NCBI RefSeq assembly: GCF_000090795.2
Contig: NW_003546244.1
Location: 310,231-374,230 of the forward strand
Reading direction: 5' to 3'
Length of the DNA: 64,000 nt
Origin: Amphimedon queenslandica
Lineage: Eukaryota; Porifera; Demospongiae; Haplosclerida; Niphatidae
Shown: positions 46,608 through 58,000 of the stretch, one piece after another
Layout: every line of letters begins with the position of its first letter
Numbering within the stretch: position 1 is the first letter of the stretch
The notes under the pieces: generated by a model
The model's input: only the letters and a program-made list of their open reading frames with translations
Database searches by the model: none
What the model was told of the DNA's origin: nothing
Program-made: the position numbers and the translations under genes

Positions 46608-49600
46608 TTGTTAGGAGGAGAACTCCCGAACTGCTATATTCAATACATCACTTGTTCATCTTCAACGCTCTCACGGGTTTGAGAAAGTTTTATACTCTTG
46701 TGAAGTAATGAAAGTGAGCTATACTACTGTAATGTATATAGGAAGAAGCATGTGTTATTATGGACTATACTCATCATTCACATGCACCATACAAGCATAA
46801 TTATATTGATGATGTACATATGCATGTTCAGCAGATAAACACAGACTATTGCAGTCTGTAGTGATTGCTGTCTCATCAGCTCAGGTGTGCCTCTCAGGTG
46901 TCCTGTGTCACTCTTGCTTGCTAACAATTCTCAACTCTATTTCCTCATACAATCTTAACCTATTGACTCTCCCAACAGTCACACAGTAGTAATCCAATGC
47001 TTTAAATTGCCTTTGATTGGCAGTTAAAATTAAATTATTATTGAAGTTATGAACTTTCTTTCATCAAGGGGACTGTATGTAGGCTCAACCCTTGCTTGAC
47101 TTGACCTCTTGATCTTGAAGCCATAACATTGTCGTTAACACTTCTTTAACTAAGCTCTAATGACACTATAATTCCACTAGATTTATGATTTTTAAAACCC
47201 CCAGCCCAGACTGTACATACCACTGCAGTTGTCATGGGGAGCAATGAGTCATTTCCTTTGATGGTTTGTCTATGAGGTTAATAATCTGATACATGCTCCA
47301 TTGAAGTTAGCAGCTGGGTATTAGACTGCTGAGGTTGTCAAGGTTACAACTTGCATCCTGCCTGTGTGCATGACTCATTTAATGACTAGTAGTAAATATA
47401 TATCAAATAGAAGGTTTTACTGGTTATAGTACCCAGTAAGATATCCATATAATTGCATTGTGGGGATTCTAGCACTTCAGACCTTACTTCTATTAATAGA
47501 ACAATTATGGATTATATATAGCTCATAGATTAAGCTCTTAGACACAGGAACTACCTCACTAGACATGTATTACATCTGTTCCCTTTACTTCATTGTCTCA
47601 TAATGACTTACAAGTGTTTGGGATCGTATAACAAGCTTTACTATTCAAACAGTATGTTTCTTTATGTCTATTACTACAGTACTGTGTTTGTATATGGAGT
47701 GACTTGTGTATACTGATTGTATGTATAGCTTCATTTGTCTTATTGTTATTAATCTAATGTTAGGCCAGACACTGGCAATGACGTATGTTTTACTTTGTCA
47801 AGTCTAACAGGAAGTTATGTTTCAAAAGCTTGCTTGCAGCATCATGTAATCTGGGTAGCACTCCTTGTCATAGTTTTTCGTTATTCTAAGAGCCTTTGAT
47901 GTTTGCCAAACAACCTCCTCTCCTGATATCTATTATCAGATTTCCTTTGCCTTGATGTATTTCAACTAGGGCTTCACTCAAAGCTTAAGGCTATTGACAT
48001 GTAATGCTACACTTTGTGTTCTAATTATTTTACTCTTTAATCAATTTTTATGTCATCTATGCATGCATGCATGTACATATATGCATGAGAGAGATACTGC
48101 ATGCCAATTGTTATTTTGATCAAAAGCAGGTATGTCTGCTACACCTTTGACAACTAAAATTTTGGCTCTCCCCCATTTTTGATGTCTTTGTTCTATTGTA
48201 TGGGAATTATTAGCTTGACTGATGATTTGTGACATGTTTCTCTTTCTGTCTCTCTCTCTCTCTTTCTCTCCTCCTCATATTCCACGCACACACTCACATA
48301 CACATACACTATACTCATGTGTATATGTACATGTATATACAGGTCAACAAAAGAGGTCGTGTACAACACAGAGCAATATTGATCTCTGACAATCACATGT
48401 TTAAATTGGACCCAAACAAAGGCTTCCAGCGCAAGAAGACTCCTATACCACTCCAAGACGTTGAAGGGATTTCAGTGACTCCGGAGAACAACCAGGGCTT
48501 CATTGTTCACCTCCATGGAGGCAGTGACTTGCTCTGTTACATTATTGCACCAAATGGTGAGAGTAGAGTCCCTGAGCTATGTGCTGTCTTGTATCAAACA
48601 TGTAAAAGGTTAGTGAGTATTATCATCACCTAATAATGCCTTTAGATAATGATTATGATCAATGGATGTGGTATGTATTTTTTACAATGTGTCATGACAA
48701 TGAGTGAAGATCATATATTCAATGAAACTATTGTTGTATTTCTGGCATTTCCTTATTGTGTTGTGTAGTATTTTGATGAGGAAGAGGCAAAGGGGATTTA
48801 ATGAGTATCCCTTGTATGATTGTGAGGTTTATATTTACTATTAATGTTGAATTCTTGTGGCGATAAGTGAAAGCAGAGAGAGAGAGAGAGAGGGTGTGTG
48901 TGTATTTGTATGTGTGTGTGCATTGATATCAGCTATAGAGGGAGTTTTGTATTGTTATCTCTCATTGTATTATTGTTAGTAAATGAGATATCCTTTTTAA
49001 TTGTTTATGTTCCTTAAAGCATGTGGGGAGGAGATAAAGGAGGCTGGCTTAAGAGACACTGTCCCTCCTCTAGTTAGTACAGTCTTGGTGTTCTGGTATA
49101 GAACTAATACTCTACTCTATTGTGGTGGTTGGTCTAGACTCTGTCCCCTCCTTCCATTACTCCTACATTTCTTTAGTTACCCATTGTATTTGCATAGCTC
49201 TTGCTGAGTTTTTATAGATAGCATTACTTCAATGGTATCTTCTCTCTTGGGAACTGTTTCTCCCCATTCATGTGTTTGTATTTTGTGTAACTTTATGCTC
49301 CTTTCATCTTCTTTGAGTGTGTACTGTGATAGTACACATATCAGGATTGTGTTGATGTCTTGTGATGTTTGCTGTTTGATTCCCTTGTTCATAGTAGATT
49401 ATAGCCACTGATTAATAGCTGGGACCCTTTTGAGACCTCTATGGGTGTAGGAGCTGGAAATTACAGCTAATTTTTGATTTTTAATATTATTTTTAAAAGC
49501 ATATTTTCGCTCTCTCTCTCTCTCTCTTCATAGAAAGTATGGTCATACTATAAAGGTCAATGTTGCTAATCCTGTCCCATTCAGTGTCTCTGGAAAGTAC

Positions 49601-49693
49601 CGTCAGCTTGACTGTCAGTCAGAGAACGTTCCTCGTCCGCTTGTCAAGAAAAATCGTGAGGGTTTTACGCTAATCTGGCCATTTAATAATTAA
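24849..49693 (+). CDS. MYO1D: Class I myosin, MYO1D type
   Basis: Twenty coding exons: 24849-25152, 26535-26628, 26942-27107, 27176-27325, 27395-27514, 27996-28211, 28600-28851, 29905-30015, 30135-30194, 30458-30603, 31639-31771, 31877-31957, 32020-32105, 32244-32449, 35586-35707, 37744-37845, 46300-46447, 46615-46713, 48343-48608 and 49534-49693. The motor has a P-loop (GESGAGKT, 102-109), switch I ([12 protein letters not shown]), switch II (DIYGFEIF, about 385) and the actin-binding and relay regions. Two IQ-like motifs follow, then a basic TH1 tail ([28 protein letters not shown]). The tail follows MYO1D/G rather than MYO1A-C or E/F. MYO1D is a membrane-binding actin motor implicated in left-right asymmetry. 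Exon 14 carries one surplus base near 32335; discounting it restores phase with exon 15 and gives 1006 residues, the same length as human MYO1D. Confidence -1.
25153..26534 (+). other. MYO1D intron 1 (1.4 kb)
   Basis: Non-coding, T-rich sequence with a large CT microsatellite and no gene-like ORF. It splits the P-loop glycine codon (G|GT). Confidence -1.
26135..26330 (+). repeat. CT microsatellite, ~195 bp
   Basis: Nearly pure CT with CCCT interruptions, about 200 bp upstream of MYO1D exon 2. Both strands read as long low-complexity ORFs (Ser-Leu or Arg-Glu), which are artefacts. Confidence -1.
27541..27757. mobile_element. 217-bp MITE with TA target duplication (same superfamily as 19411-19615)
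   Basis: The left end CCATATAGCAGGAAATTTTG and the reverse complement of the right end CCGGATAGTGGGAAATTTTG form terminal inverted repeats extending through GATGGA, bordered by TA. The consensus C-YRTATAGC-GG-A is shared with the element at 19411. The interior is non-coding. It lies 26 bp after the donor of MYO1D exon 5. Confidence -1.
28916..29774 (-). repeat. Tandem satellite array, ~180-bp unit, ~5 copies, inverted relative to the DZIP1 array
   Basis: GGAATCAGCTCAAACTTT recurs at about 28941, 29120, 29301, 29479 and 29657. Each unit is the reverse complement of the DZIP1-intron satellite (ACCATGGGCTATAGTACAGG, AATGTAATAAAAATTG, AAAATTTAAGT). It fills most of MYO1D intron 7. No terminal inverted repeats were found here, so it is either a bare array or an element that has lost its ends. 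Confidence -1.
30241..30455 (+). repeat. CCCT/CT tract running into the MYO1D exon 10 acceptor
   Basis: About 215 bp of (CCCT)n and CT repeats fill the intron and end directly at CTCTCAG before exon 10 (30458). The tract is effectively a giant polypyrimidine tract in an intron of only 263 bp. Confidence -1.
30604..31638 (+). other. MYO1D intron 10 (1.0 kb)
   Basis: AT-rich, with ATTTTATTTT stretches, TACATGTA motifs near 31390-31430 and an ATT trinucleotide repeat (31577-31635) touching the acceptor. No coding signal is seen. Confidence -1.
32450..35585 (+). other. MYO1D intron 14 (3.1 kb)
   Basis: Contains an ATT microsatellite (32488-32521), a CT tract (33725-33865), pyrimidine-rich stretches at 34540-34640 and a run of four or more ATGTAC units at 35118-35142. 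ORFs at 33431 and 34516 are low complexity or lack family features. No gene is identified. Confidence -1.
33725..33865 (+). repeat. CT/CCCT tract, ~140 bp
   Basis: Pyrimidine-only microsatellite inside MYO1D intron 14, not adjacent to any mapped splice site. Confidence -1.
35708..37743 (+). other. MYO1D intron 15 (2.0 kb)
   Basis: An ATAA/AAATA microsatellite (about 35775-35820), a short purine GA tract (36008-36032), dense ATGTACATGT motifs (37080-37250), and a CT tract (37671-37740) leading into the exon 16 acceptor. No gene is seen. Confidence -1.
40985..41150 (+). repeat. Diverged satellite fragment
   Basis: About one degenerate unit with GGTCAAATTTCGCCAAAAAT, GGCTCCGAGAGAATTC and TTATGTTGTGTAGAAAATTT. 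It matches the dispersed subfamily in other introns. Confidence -1.
43632..43761 (+). other. Exon-like open segment inside MYO1D intron 16 (uncertain)
   Basis: A 130-bp stretch is preceded by a good acceptor (CTTCTCCTTTTACTAG) and followed by CAG|GTGTGC. One frame is open for 43 codons with balanced composition ([23 protein letters not shown]). Its entry phase matches MYO1D exon 16, but its exit phase does not match exon 17, so it is not a simple cassette exon. It may be a chance ORF, an alternative terminal region or part of a nested gene. No family is recognised. Confidence -1.
46531..46604 (+). repeat. CT microsatellite at the MYO1D exon 18 acceptor
   Basis: A 70-bp CT tract occupies nearly half of the 167-bp intron 17 and ends 10 bp before the exon at 46615. 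Confidence -1.
46714..48342 (+). other. MYO1D intron 18 (1.6 kb)
   Basis: Unique AT-rich sequence with a few ATGCATGCATGTACAT motifs near 48060 and a CT stretch at 48240-48268. No coding or structural feature is recognised. Confidence -1.
48609..49533 (+). other. MYO1D intron 19 (0.9 kb)
   Basis: Holds a short GA/GT microsatellite (48876-48922) and a CT tract (49511-49528) beside the last acceptor. No gene is seen. Confidence -1.
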
Positions 49694-49898
49694 CTGAAAA
49701 CTCGTAACTTTTCACTGATTATTATTATTATTAATTGTTATTTATCATTTTGCTTGCTCTCCCAGCTCTTGCTCATTATTGCTTCTATATTATTATGTGT
49801 ATTCTGATTTACTTCTTCTCTTCTTGTTCATATCATTGTTTTGAGAATGTAAGAAACGTTTCTTTTTGAATTAAGTCAAGGCTAATTATTGCTAATTT

Positions 49899-49904
49899 AA
49901 TAAA
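49899..49904 (+). other. MYO1D: Probable MYO1D polyadenylation signal
   Basis: AATAAA lies 206 bp after the MYO1D stop and about 120 bp before the TATA box of the next gene. Confidence -1.
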
Positions 49905-50023
49905 CTTTATAGTCAAATTAATAACTGTAACTCAGTATTGTTTACTACAGTTACGTTCACCGTCAAAACTGGGTTCAGTGGGTTGTCCGGGGTAACTGTT
50001 CCGGTTTAGGCCCGGTCGAATGC

Positions 50024-50030
50024 TATAAAG
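50024..50030 (+). promoter_or_regulatory. CDK5R1: TATA box of CDK5R
   Basis: TATAAAG sits in a locally GC-richer stretch (GCCCGGTCGAATGC before it, GGGAGCATG after) about 200 bp before the start codon. The rest of 49694-50228 is the MYO1D 3' UTR and the CDK5R 5' UTR. Confidence -1.
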
Positions 50031-50228
50031 GGAGCATGCTGAGAGCTTCAGTGCATCAACAATTGTAATAGTGCGAAATACAGAAAACTTGGAAGCAATC
50101 GTTCGACAACCAGCGAACAAGGGTAGTGCAAATCGTTTCTTCCCATAGTGGCTATTAGCGCCTTCAGTGAACATTCACACTTTGAACAAATAAGGCTATC
50201 TCCTTACCAGACTCCAAGCAGCTTTATA

Positions 50229-51035
50229 ATGGGATCCGGCATGAGCGTAGATCATAGCAAATCTCGCAGCACAGTCGCTGTTAGTAGAAACGGGAGCAGC
50301 ATGGACGTCAAGAACAAACTGAGCCATGACGTGAAGAAGATAACCAGCGCCGCAGCCAAACTCAAGTTGGCTGCCGGCTCAAAGAGAAAGGCAGACAAAG
50401 AGAAGATGTCTGGCACAGTCTCAAATCGTGATCAGCCTCAAGAGGCTACACCTCAGCCAGAGAAACAACCAGAGCAACAGCTGAGCAAGAAGGAGCAGCT
50501 CATTTTGGAGACTAAACCCGCCACCAAAGCAACAGCGGAACAACTACGTAGGACAGAGAAAAGATGGACCCTCACTGATCTCCTTCACTGCCTCGGGACC
50601 TACGTCCACCACGAGTGCAAGGGACTCCTTACCAGACCGACAGCTCCAGAGGTAGCCATGTGGGTAAGGTGCACTGACAAGGCCCTTCACCTCAATGGCT
50701 GGACTGTCAACTCCTTTCTTCTCGAGTCTCACGTGGTGTTCACTTTCATGCTCTTGCAGAAAGCATTCGAGAGATTCGAGGTCCGCACACTAGCAGACGC
50801 CAAGGAACTGGTCCTCATGGCCCTATACATCTCCTACACATACAATGCCAATGAGATCAGCTATCCACTTCGACCATTCCTTGTCAAGCAAGACAGAGTC
50901 TCCTTCTGGTCCAAATGCACAGACCTATCCCTACATTCGAGCAGTGAAATGTTAAGAATCAACAGAGACAACATCTACTACACTGAACTGGTACAACAAC
51001 TAAAACGATACAGCATCACTCTCACTTACCACTAA
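50229..51035 (+). CDS. CDK5R1: CDK5 activator (p35/CDK5R1-like), intronless
   Basis: A single-exon, 268-residue protein. I start it at MGSGMSVDHSK because Gly2 and Ser6 form an N-myristoylation motif, as in vertebrate p35 (MGTVLS); an in-frame ATG at 50148 lies further upstream. A basic, Ser/Lys- and Gln-rich linker covers about residues 10-105. The cyclin-box-like CDK5 activation domain follows (WTLTDLLHCLGTYV, WVRCTDKALHLNGW, VVFTFMLLQ, LYISYTYNANEISYPLRPFLV, FWSKC, EMLRINRDNIYYT). NEISYPLKPFLV and the MLQIN segment are hallmarks of p35/p39. The product would bind and activate CDK5 at membranes. Vertebrate CDK5R genes are also intronless. Identification is strong. Confidence -1.
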   Translation: MGSGMSVDHSKSRSTVAVSRNGSSMDVKNKLSHDVKKITSAAAKLKLAAGSKRKADKEKMSGTVSNRDQPQEATPQPEKQPEQQLSKKEQLILETKPATKATAEQLRRTEKRWTLTDLLHCLGTYVHHECKGLLTRPTAPEVAMWVRCTDKALHLNGWTVNSFLLESHVVFTFMLLQKAFERFEVRTLADAKELVLMALYISYTYNANEISYPLRPFLVKQDRVSFWSKCTDLSLHSSSEMLRINRDNIYYTELVQQLKRYSITLTYH

Positions 51036-51704
51036 ACTCGACCTCCCTCCCCCTATCCCCTCATTCATTCATTCATTCTTTCGCTCACTCACCGACTGTA
51101 ACTTATCATAATAGCACGCAGACAATGACTGTACAGGTACGACGGTAAATCACGACAATATTCACTTAACCCTGCTCGAATCGATGGACTCACTTAGCTC
51201 TCACTCACTGATCAATGCAGTTTACACAGTTTCTCTTCAAAACTATAGCAATGAGCAGTTTTTATCTGCTTTTTAATTATTATCTCAAAACCCAGGTTTT
51301 ATTTTCTTTTGTTATCAGGTATTATAGTTCTTCACTCTTTGAGTGTGTACATATATACATGTCATTTATTTGTGTCCTCTGTCTTTTTGTGTGATCGATA
51401 TATATTATGTTTTTAAGTCCATATGTTTTCTGTTGTTTTGTCTTGTATATCAGTTTATTGTTCATGTCTACTGTGGTTTTGGCAAATTATCAAAAAGTTA
51501 CTCATTTAAACTTAAAATTGAAAGTCAATAGCGCTAATGTACACACAAATAAGCAGGAAAGATAACAGCTATACAATGTTGTGGCACTGATAATGAGTGA
51601 TAATGATTATTAATGGTTACATAAACCTATTAATAAACCTCAAATAAATAGTTAGTCTAGTTATTGAATGAGGCGTGGTTAATTATTAAATTAACTTGGC
51701 GGCC
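51036..51704. other. Intergenic: CDK5R 3' UTR and GOLGA4 promoter
   Basis: A short ATTC repeat (51061-51078) follows the CDK5R stop. AATAAA occurs at 51632-51637 and 51643-51648, only about 60 bp before the golgin start codon, so the golgin promoter overlaps the CDK5R 3' end. No other gene is seen. Confidence -1.
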
Positions 51705-54700
51705 ATGTTTGCAAAACTCAAACAAAAAACTCTTGAAGAGAAAGCCCAAGCGACCCCTCCAAGATCCCAGACCCCTCAGGTAGGGATACAAGGACACAGA
51801 CTAACTCTATTTACTAAAATTGATATCTTTTTGCTAGAGGTCCATACCACAGAGTAGCCCCATTCCTCCTGATACTGGTATTAAAAATGAAGACGTGATA
51901 CCCAAAGCTCCTGTTGTCGAGAAAGAAGAGAATTCTCCTGATAAAACCGACACCAAACATCTAAACAAAGAACCTGAAGACCACACCTCCAAATCAGAAG
52001 ACCACACCCAACAATTAAAAACTGAAACTCATCCATCTTCCTCCTCGTCTGCACAAGACGAGACTGAGGAAGTGTCTCAATCGAAGAAATCACCAGCTCC
52101 AGCCTCTAGAGAGAACCCTTCCACTCCTACGTCTCGCCCATCGACCAGCGACGAGCAAACGGTGTCTGATAGTTTAACAAGAGATGAGCTTTATTCAATG
52201 GTTGTCAAACAGCGGAAAGCCATGCTCAGATACAAGGGAAAGATATCAGAAGTATGCAGTTTATAAACATCTATTGTCTACTACTAGCTATTGTGTTATA
52301 TTTATTTATAAAGCGTGTATATACGTTGTTGTATCTGTATTACCAGCACTTGATTGGTAAATGGTGTGGCATGACTGAAGCCTTGCTCTGTGTGTGTGTA
52401 CTTTGTAGATATTATATTATAGTTTTTAATTAGCGGGTAATTAATTGTACCGCAAATATGTGATAAAGACATAGAAAGGTCAGAGAGAGAGGGGGGGAAG
52501 AGTAAGCATGATAATATGGAATTAACAGAAAGAGAGAGAGAGGGAGGGAGAAAGGGAGGGAGAAAGGGAGGGAGAAAGGGAGGGAGGGAGGGAGAAAGCA
52601 TAGTAATAATGAAAGATATTAAATTGATAGAGGGATATGTGTATTAGGATTTGGGAATCATGATAGTATGTTATCATAGTAAAATATGTTATTGGTTGAC
52701 TCCAAACACTAGAACACGTGTTGACATTATCTCTTACTGATAGTTGTTACTTGTTTTCACTCTTAAGGCGTGTATCCATAACCTTTAGCCTTTAACATCA
52801 AAACCATTTTCTGTATACAATCATGCATACTGTATATACATAATGTACTACTGTACCATCTGCCTATACATGCATCTACATTTACATTCATTGTTTTGGT
52901 TATGTATTATGTCCTATGTGTGTTTCACTAATTACTCAGAAATGTCGTTTTACAATTAGTTTTTACATTTGCAAGCGGATGCCACTAATCTGTAAAGTAT
53001 TGTCATCTTGTAGATTCCGAGGAAACTGTAACCAAGATATTTGATATGATAAAAGTACAATGGCTTTAGCCAGCATTGTGCATAATTATAGATTAGTACT
53101 GTATATTTAGTACATTTGTATGTCTGGTAGATATCCAAACATTTGGATGATAAATGTAACTTGCATGATAGGCAAGCAGAAATGTGTTATGAACATGCTC
53201 TGTTGTTAAGTAGGTGCGGTGCATCCATTTTATTCCTGACCACAACAGAGCATGTGCATAACACATTTCTGCTTGCCTATCATGCAAGGAAAATCACTGT
53301 ACATGTTCTGTATGTACCTGATACTGATTGGTACATAGTGACTGGTAGTGATGGTGTTGTTTTTCTCACCATTACAAGTACTAAATGATCCCCCATTTGC
53401 ACAGTGATGTATTGCAGGAAGACATAATACTTACTTTTCTATGGAATACGGTATTGATAATGCTGTGTACTGTGATTAGCAGTTTAGCACACTAGCAGTG
53501 TTCATTCTGCCATTTAGTGCTATTTTGTGAAATTAGAATTTTAATGCCATGCAATTTCAATGGGGCAGGGTCTACCCACACAAAGCATATGCATAGATAT
53601 TAGAGTTAAAATATGAAACAGCATGAATTGACAAGTACTACAATTACATCTTGGAGCAATGTTAAAAATTTATTTAAAAAATCCAAACTTGATTGGAATC
53701 AGCTCTAAGTTGATACACAACTTAAGGACATGTATATGTATCAGAAAGAATTATAAAAATGGAGAATTCTCTCCTAGCCATTTTTGATGAAATTTGGCCA
53801 AAGCCACTGTACTATAATAGTACAGGGACTTTGACCTGATTTTGGAGCAACTTTTAAAATTCATTAAAATCAAAACTAGCTCAAAGTTGATACACAATAT
53901 AAGGACATGTACAATGTACATGTATCAGAAAAAATGATAAAAATGGAGAATTCTCTCCAACTGTACTGGGCCTCATGGATTAATATTGTATTGAGCATTT
54001 GCAGACACTAGTTGAACCAGAGTTAATGGAGTACAGTTGATGCATTTGACCTCATCCCTGTACCCTTATGTGTTATTTCAACATTGTTCTGATTTCAGTC
54101 CTTCTCAATCATTACAAGTGCTCAGAGTACCACTCTACCAGCCAGTGTATATGTACATGTGCAATTGTGCATGTAGTAGCATATGCTCATCAATGCTACA
54201 TGTATATATACTTATTTAGTTATTTGTGATTATAATGTTCTATGATCATTTTGCCTATTGCTATCTCTACATGTATTTCTAATGCATCATATAGTGAATG
54301 TATATACGTGTACATATTCATTACTTTTTATTACTTAACAATTCTTAATTGTACTCTTGCTTGATCTATTTTGTTTGTTTTATGCTAGTATCTGATCTCA
54401 CTCTAAAGAGAGGTAGTTGAAGTGTCAATGCATACATTATAATATACTTGTGCACATTGTACTTCTATTATAATACAAGTCTTGCCAAAGGTTTAACTGC
54501 TCGTGTCAAATGATCTCATCTCAATGTGGTCAGTTAGTTAGAGACAACAGGTAGTTTCACACATACACTGCCAGCTCCTCCAGCTCTTGTTCACATATGA
54601 ATATACGCGTACAGACTGACACATTCGGAGATTACATGTTGTTGTTGTTGTTTGTTGATAATATTTCTGCCAGAAGGTATGACAAATCAGGTGATGTTAT

Positions 54701-55068
54701 TGTTGGAGAGAGAGAGAGAGAGAGAGGTTATATATAGTTACATGTACATACATGCATGTAAATACACATGTATATACATGTATATGTGATATTATTATTA
54801 TTAGCACTGAATGGGCTAAGTGGCTATATATAATTTGAAAGGCTAAAGGTATTTTAAGGTTATATATACCGTTAGTATATCAGCGGGTATGGCTTTGCTT
54901 GAAATTTGTTTTTGTCCAGTTTGTGTTAATCCTTATGTTGAGTGTTTGTAATGAGCACTTGATTGAGATTTTAAGAAGTTTACTGATATTCTTTTCGGTT
55001 CGCCATGTTATTGTAGCAAAGCGATCAGTTGCTATTCCTCCTCCAGTCCTCCTCCTCCCTCTCTCTCA

Positions 55069-55099
<31 letters not shown>

Positions 55100-58000
55100 T
55101 CTCTCTCCCTCCCTCCCTCCCTCCCTCCCTCCCTCTCTCCCTCCCTCCCTCTCTCTCTCCCTCCCTCCCTCCCTCTCTCCCTCTCTCCCTCCCTCCTTTT
55201 CTCTCCCTCTCTCACTCTCTCTCCCTCTCTCACTCTCTCTCCCTCTCTCACTCTCTTTCTTTTCTTTTCTTTTTTCTTTTCCTTATCTCTCTCTCTCTCT
55301 CTTCGTTATGTTTAGCGTACACATATTGATAAGGAGTATACATCGTAGTACAGTATGTGAATCTGATTACATCATGTTTATTTGTAATTTGCTCAGCCAG
55401 AAAAAACTTGTCACACTTTTGCATCACCTCCCGTTTATCATTCTCAGTCCATATTTAATAAATAAATAAATAAATAAATGTTGTGAGCCAGGGACTTTTT
55501 CAATTACAGGAAAAAAGACACTTCATCCATTTATCACCAGTAATTAGTACACGCATGGCTACATGTACTTGGATATAGTAATCTGTTTTGCCTGTGGCAT
55601 ATTCTCCACAACACAACAACAACATGTACATACAATGATGTAGTACATGTATTTCATCAACAAATGTTGCAAATGGTAACTAGTAAACTATTACAATAGT
55701 ACACATTGAGAATTATCTGCCAAATTTATAATGCCAAAATTAGTTCTGGCTATGTAGTACCATTTTTTGCTAATCTCCCACTGTACAAAATCTCAATTTT
55801 AATGGTTATATGAAATGTATGGTCTATTATGCATCTCTTCCTATGCTTTTATGGAGTGTTTTTCACTCTGCATGATATAGTACACGTGCATATGTTAGTT
55901 CATTGTCATGTGTTTCAAGTGATGTCTGTGTATACCCTCTCTTGTTCATTGTGTGTCTATGCTAACCTTGTTAGTAGTTAGGCTAGGCATTAGCAGTGTG
56001 TGATCCACTGTACTGTCTAAGCCAAAGGGAGGAATCCGAGATTAAGTACCATACAAAGAACTGGGTCCAATCTGGCTTATTATTAATTTATGTTAGTTTT
56101 AATCTTGTTAAGCTGTTAATAGTGAATGATGCATGTGACCCTTAGCTGTGTATCCATAAGCAGTACATGTACATGTTTTCTCAATACATGCACATGGATA
56201 TTGTGTACATGCATGTATGTAAGTTTTGTGTATGGATGTATGCAGTTTTTGTTATCTTTATAAAATGTATGCATATACATTGTGTCACTCATCAATGTAC
56301 ACTGTAGCACTGTACATGTTCAGTATTTGTTATCTCTATCCTTCTATTATGAAAATACCTCTTCTCTGTTTACTAGCATCAATTGAGTCTAGACAAAAAA
56401 CATGTACATGCATGTATACACCAACAACAAGTAGTGCCATTGTGTATTAGTACTGTTAGATACACCAGACTACTTGTACATGTACATGTATTTTATTGTC
56501 CTCTCTTTACACCTCCTGTATGGTGCTACATGTGGATGTCAGTCTCTATCTCTCTCCCTGTTTAGTCTTTTAGTCTTTGCCTATTCAGGTGACCAGTGTA
56601 TTGTTGGTGGTCCTTTTGTTTAGTATTAATAATAATATAATAATAGGCTCTCTTCCTTTGTGGTCTGGTCTGATATGTACCACTATAACCTACAACACTC
56701 ATATAACTGCAATAGTAAGGACTCTGTATAATACACTCTTATATCATGTACTCCATTGTGTTGATTGTTAGTATTGAGTTCATTAATTAGTATTTCTAGG
56801 TATTCTTTGGAGGATATTGTGTACTGTGAGTGAGTGAGTGAAGGTGAACTGTTGGTGTGTGTGTGTTATGTAGCTGACAACAGAAGCCCATTTGGATTTG
56901 TCAACCTTTATCACCTGCCAGTCCTGTTTTATTAATAATCCACGGGTGCAAAACTTTCTGTCTCCTTGACCCTTCTCTCTTTGTCTTTTGTCTCTCTCTC
57001 CCCCCTCTCTCTTTCTCTGGTACTTTTCACTAAAATTCAATTTTACGGTAATTCTAGTTCCCGGGTAACATGCATTATAAGTTACAGCATCTTGGTGTTT
57101 ATTACTGCATCTGTTAAACTTTACACGTGTCAGTTTTCACGAAATAAATATAACACTTTGTATAGTACAATCCCAGTATCAATGATTAATTAGCGGAAAC
57201 TGGACCCATCACCTGACAAAACTGATATATATTATACTAGAAACACATGAAATGTTACATTAGCATGTACAAATAGTACCTAAGGTCAGTCTGTCTATGT
57301 AAGGTACTGTGTATTGATTCAATGCAGCATGTAATTGTGTGTGTGTTTGAGGTTAGAAAAGGCGTGAGAGCGTGATCCAAGTCAAAAATAATCCACTCTC
57401 CATGGACTAGCTCTGATTGCTTGCATCTGGTGTTGTAATGGATATTACCTGTTATGTCTGAAATGACTAAAATGAGTCTCTGTATATTAATACTGGTGAT
57501 GATGATAATATAATACTGATATATTTGATATTATAATTGCATGCCTCGTTGCATTGCTGCCTACACTTTCTTGACTTTGAGAGAGCATGTGTGTGTGTTG
57601 TTGCCATGTTGTGAATTGAGTTTATTCATACTCTTATATCTCTCTCATATGTTTTCCCTCTTTATGGTCAAAGCTACCTCAAGTATTGCTTAATATTTAT
57701 TTGTCTCTTTAGTGTATGCAGTTTTTTATAGTTGGTAGTAGTCTGTAGCTCATCCTTGTGGCTTCCTTTGGTTTGCAAAAATTATTATTATGCAGGCTCT
57801 TTAAAAGACCAATTATGATATATTTAATATTGAATTAGGTCTCTTTTTCAAAGGCTAAGAAATGATTTAGTGGTCTGTGGGTCCTGCCTATGGTGGGAGA
57901 GAGAGGAGTACTCCTCCAACTCCACCAGGAACCTTCAACTACCCACCAGTTTCATCCAGTTTATTACTCTCTACCATATATTCTATGCATATGTGGCTTT

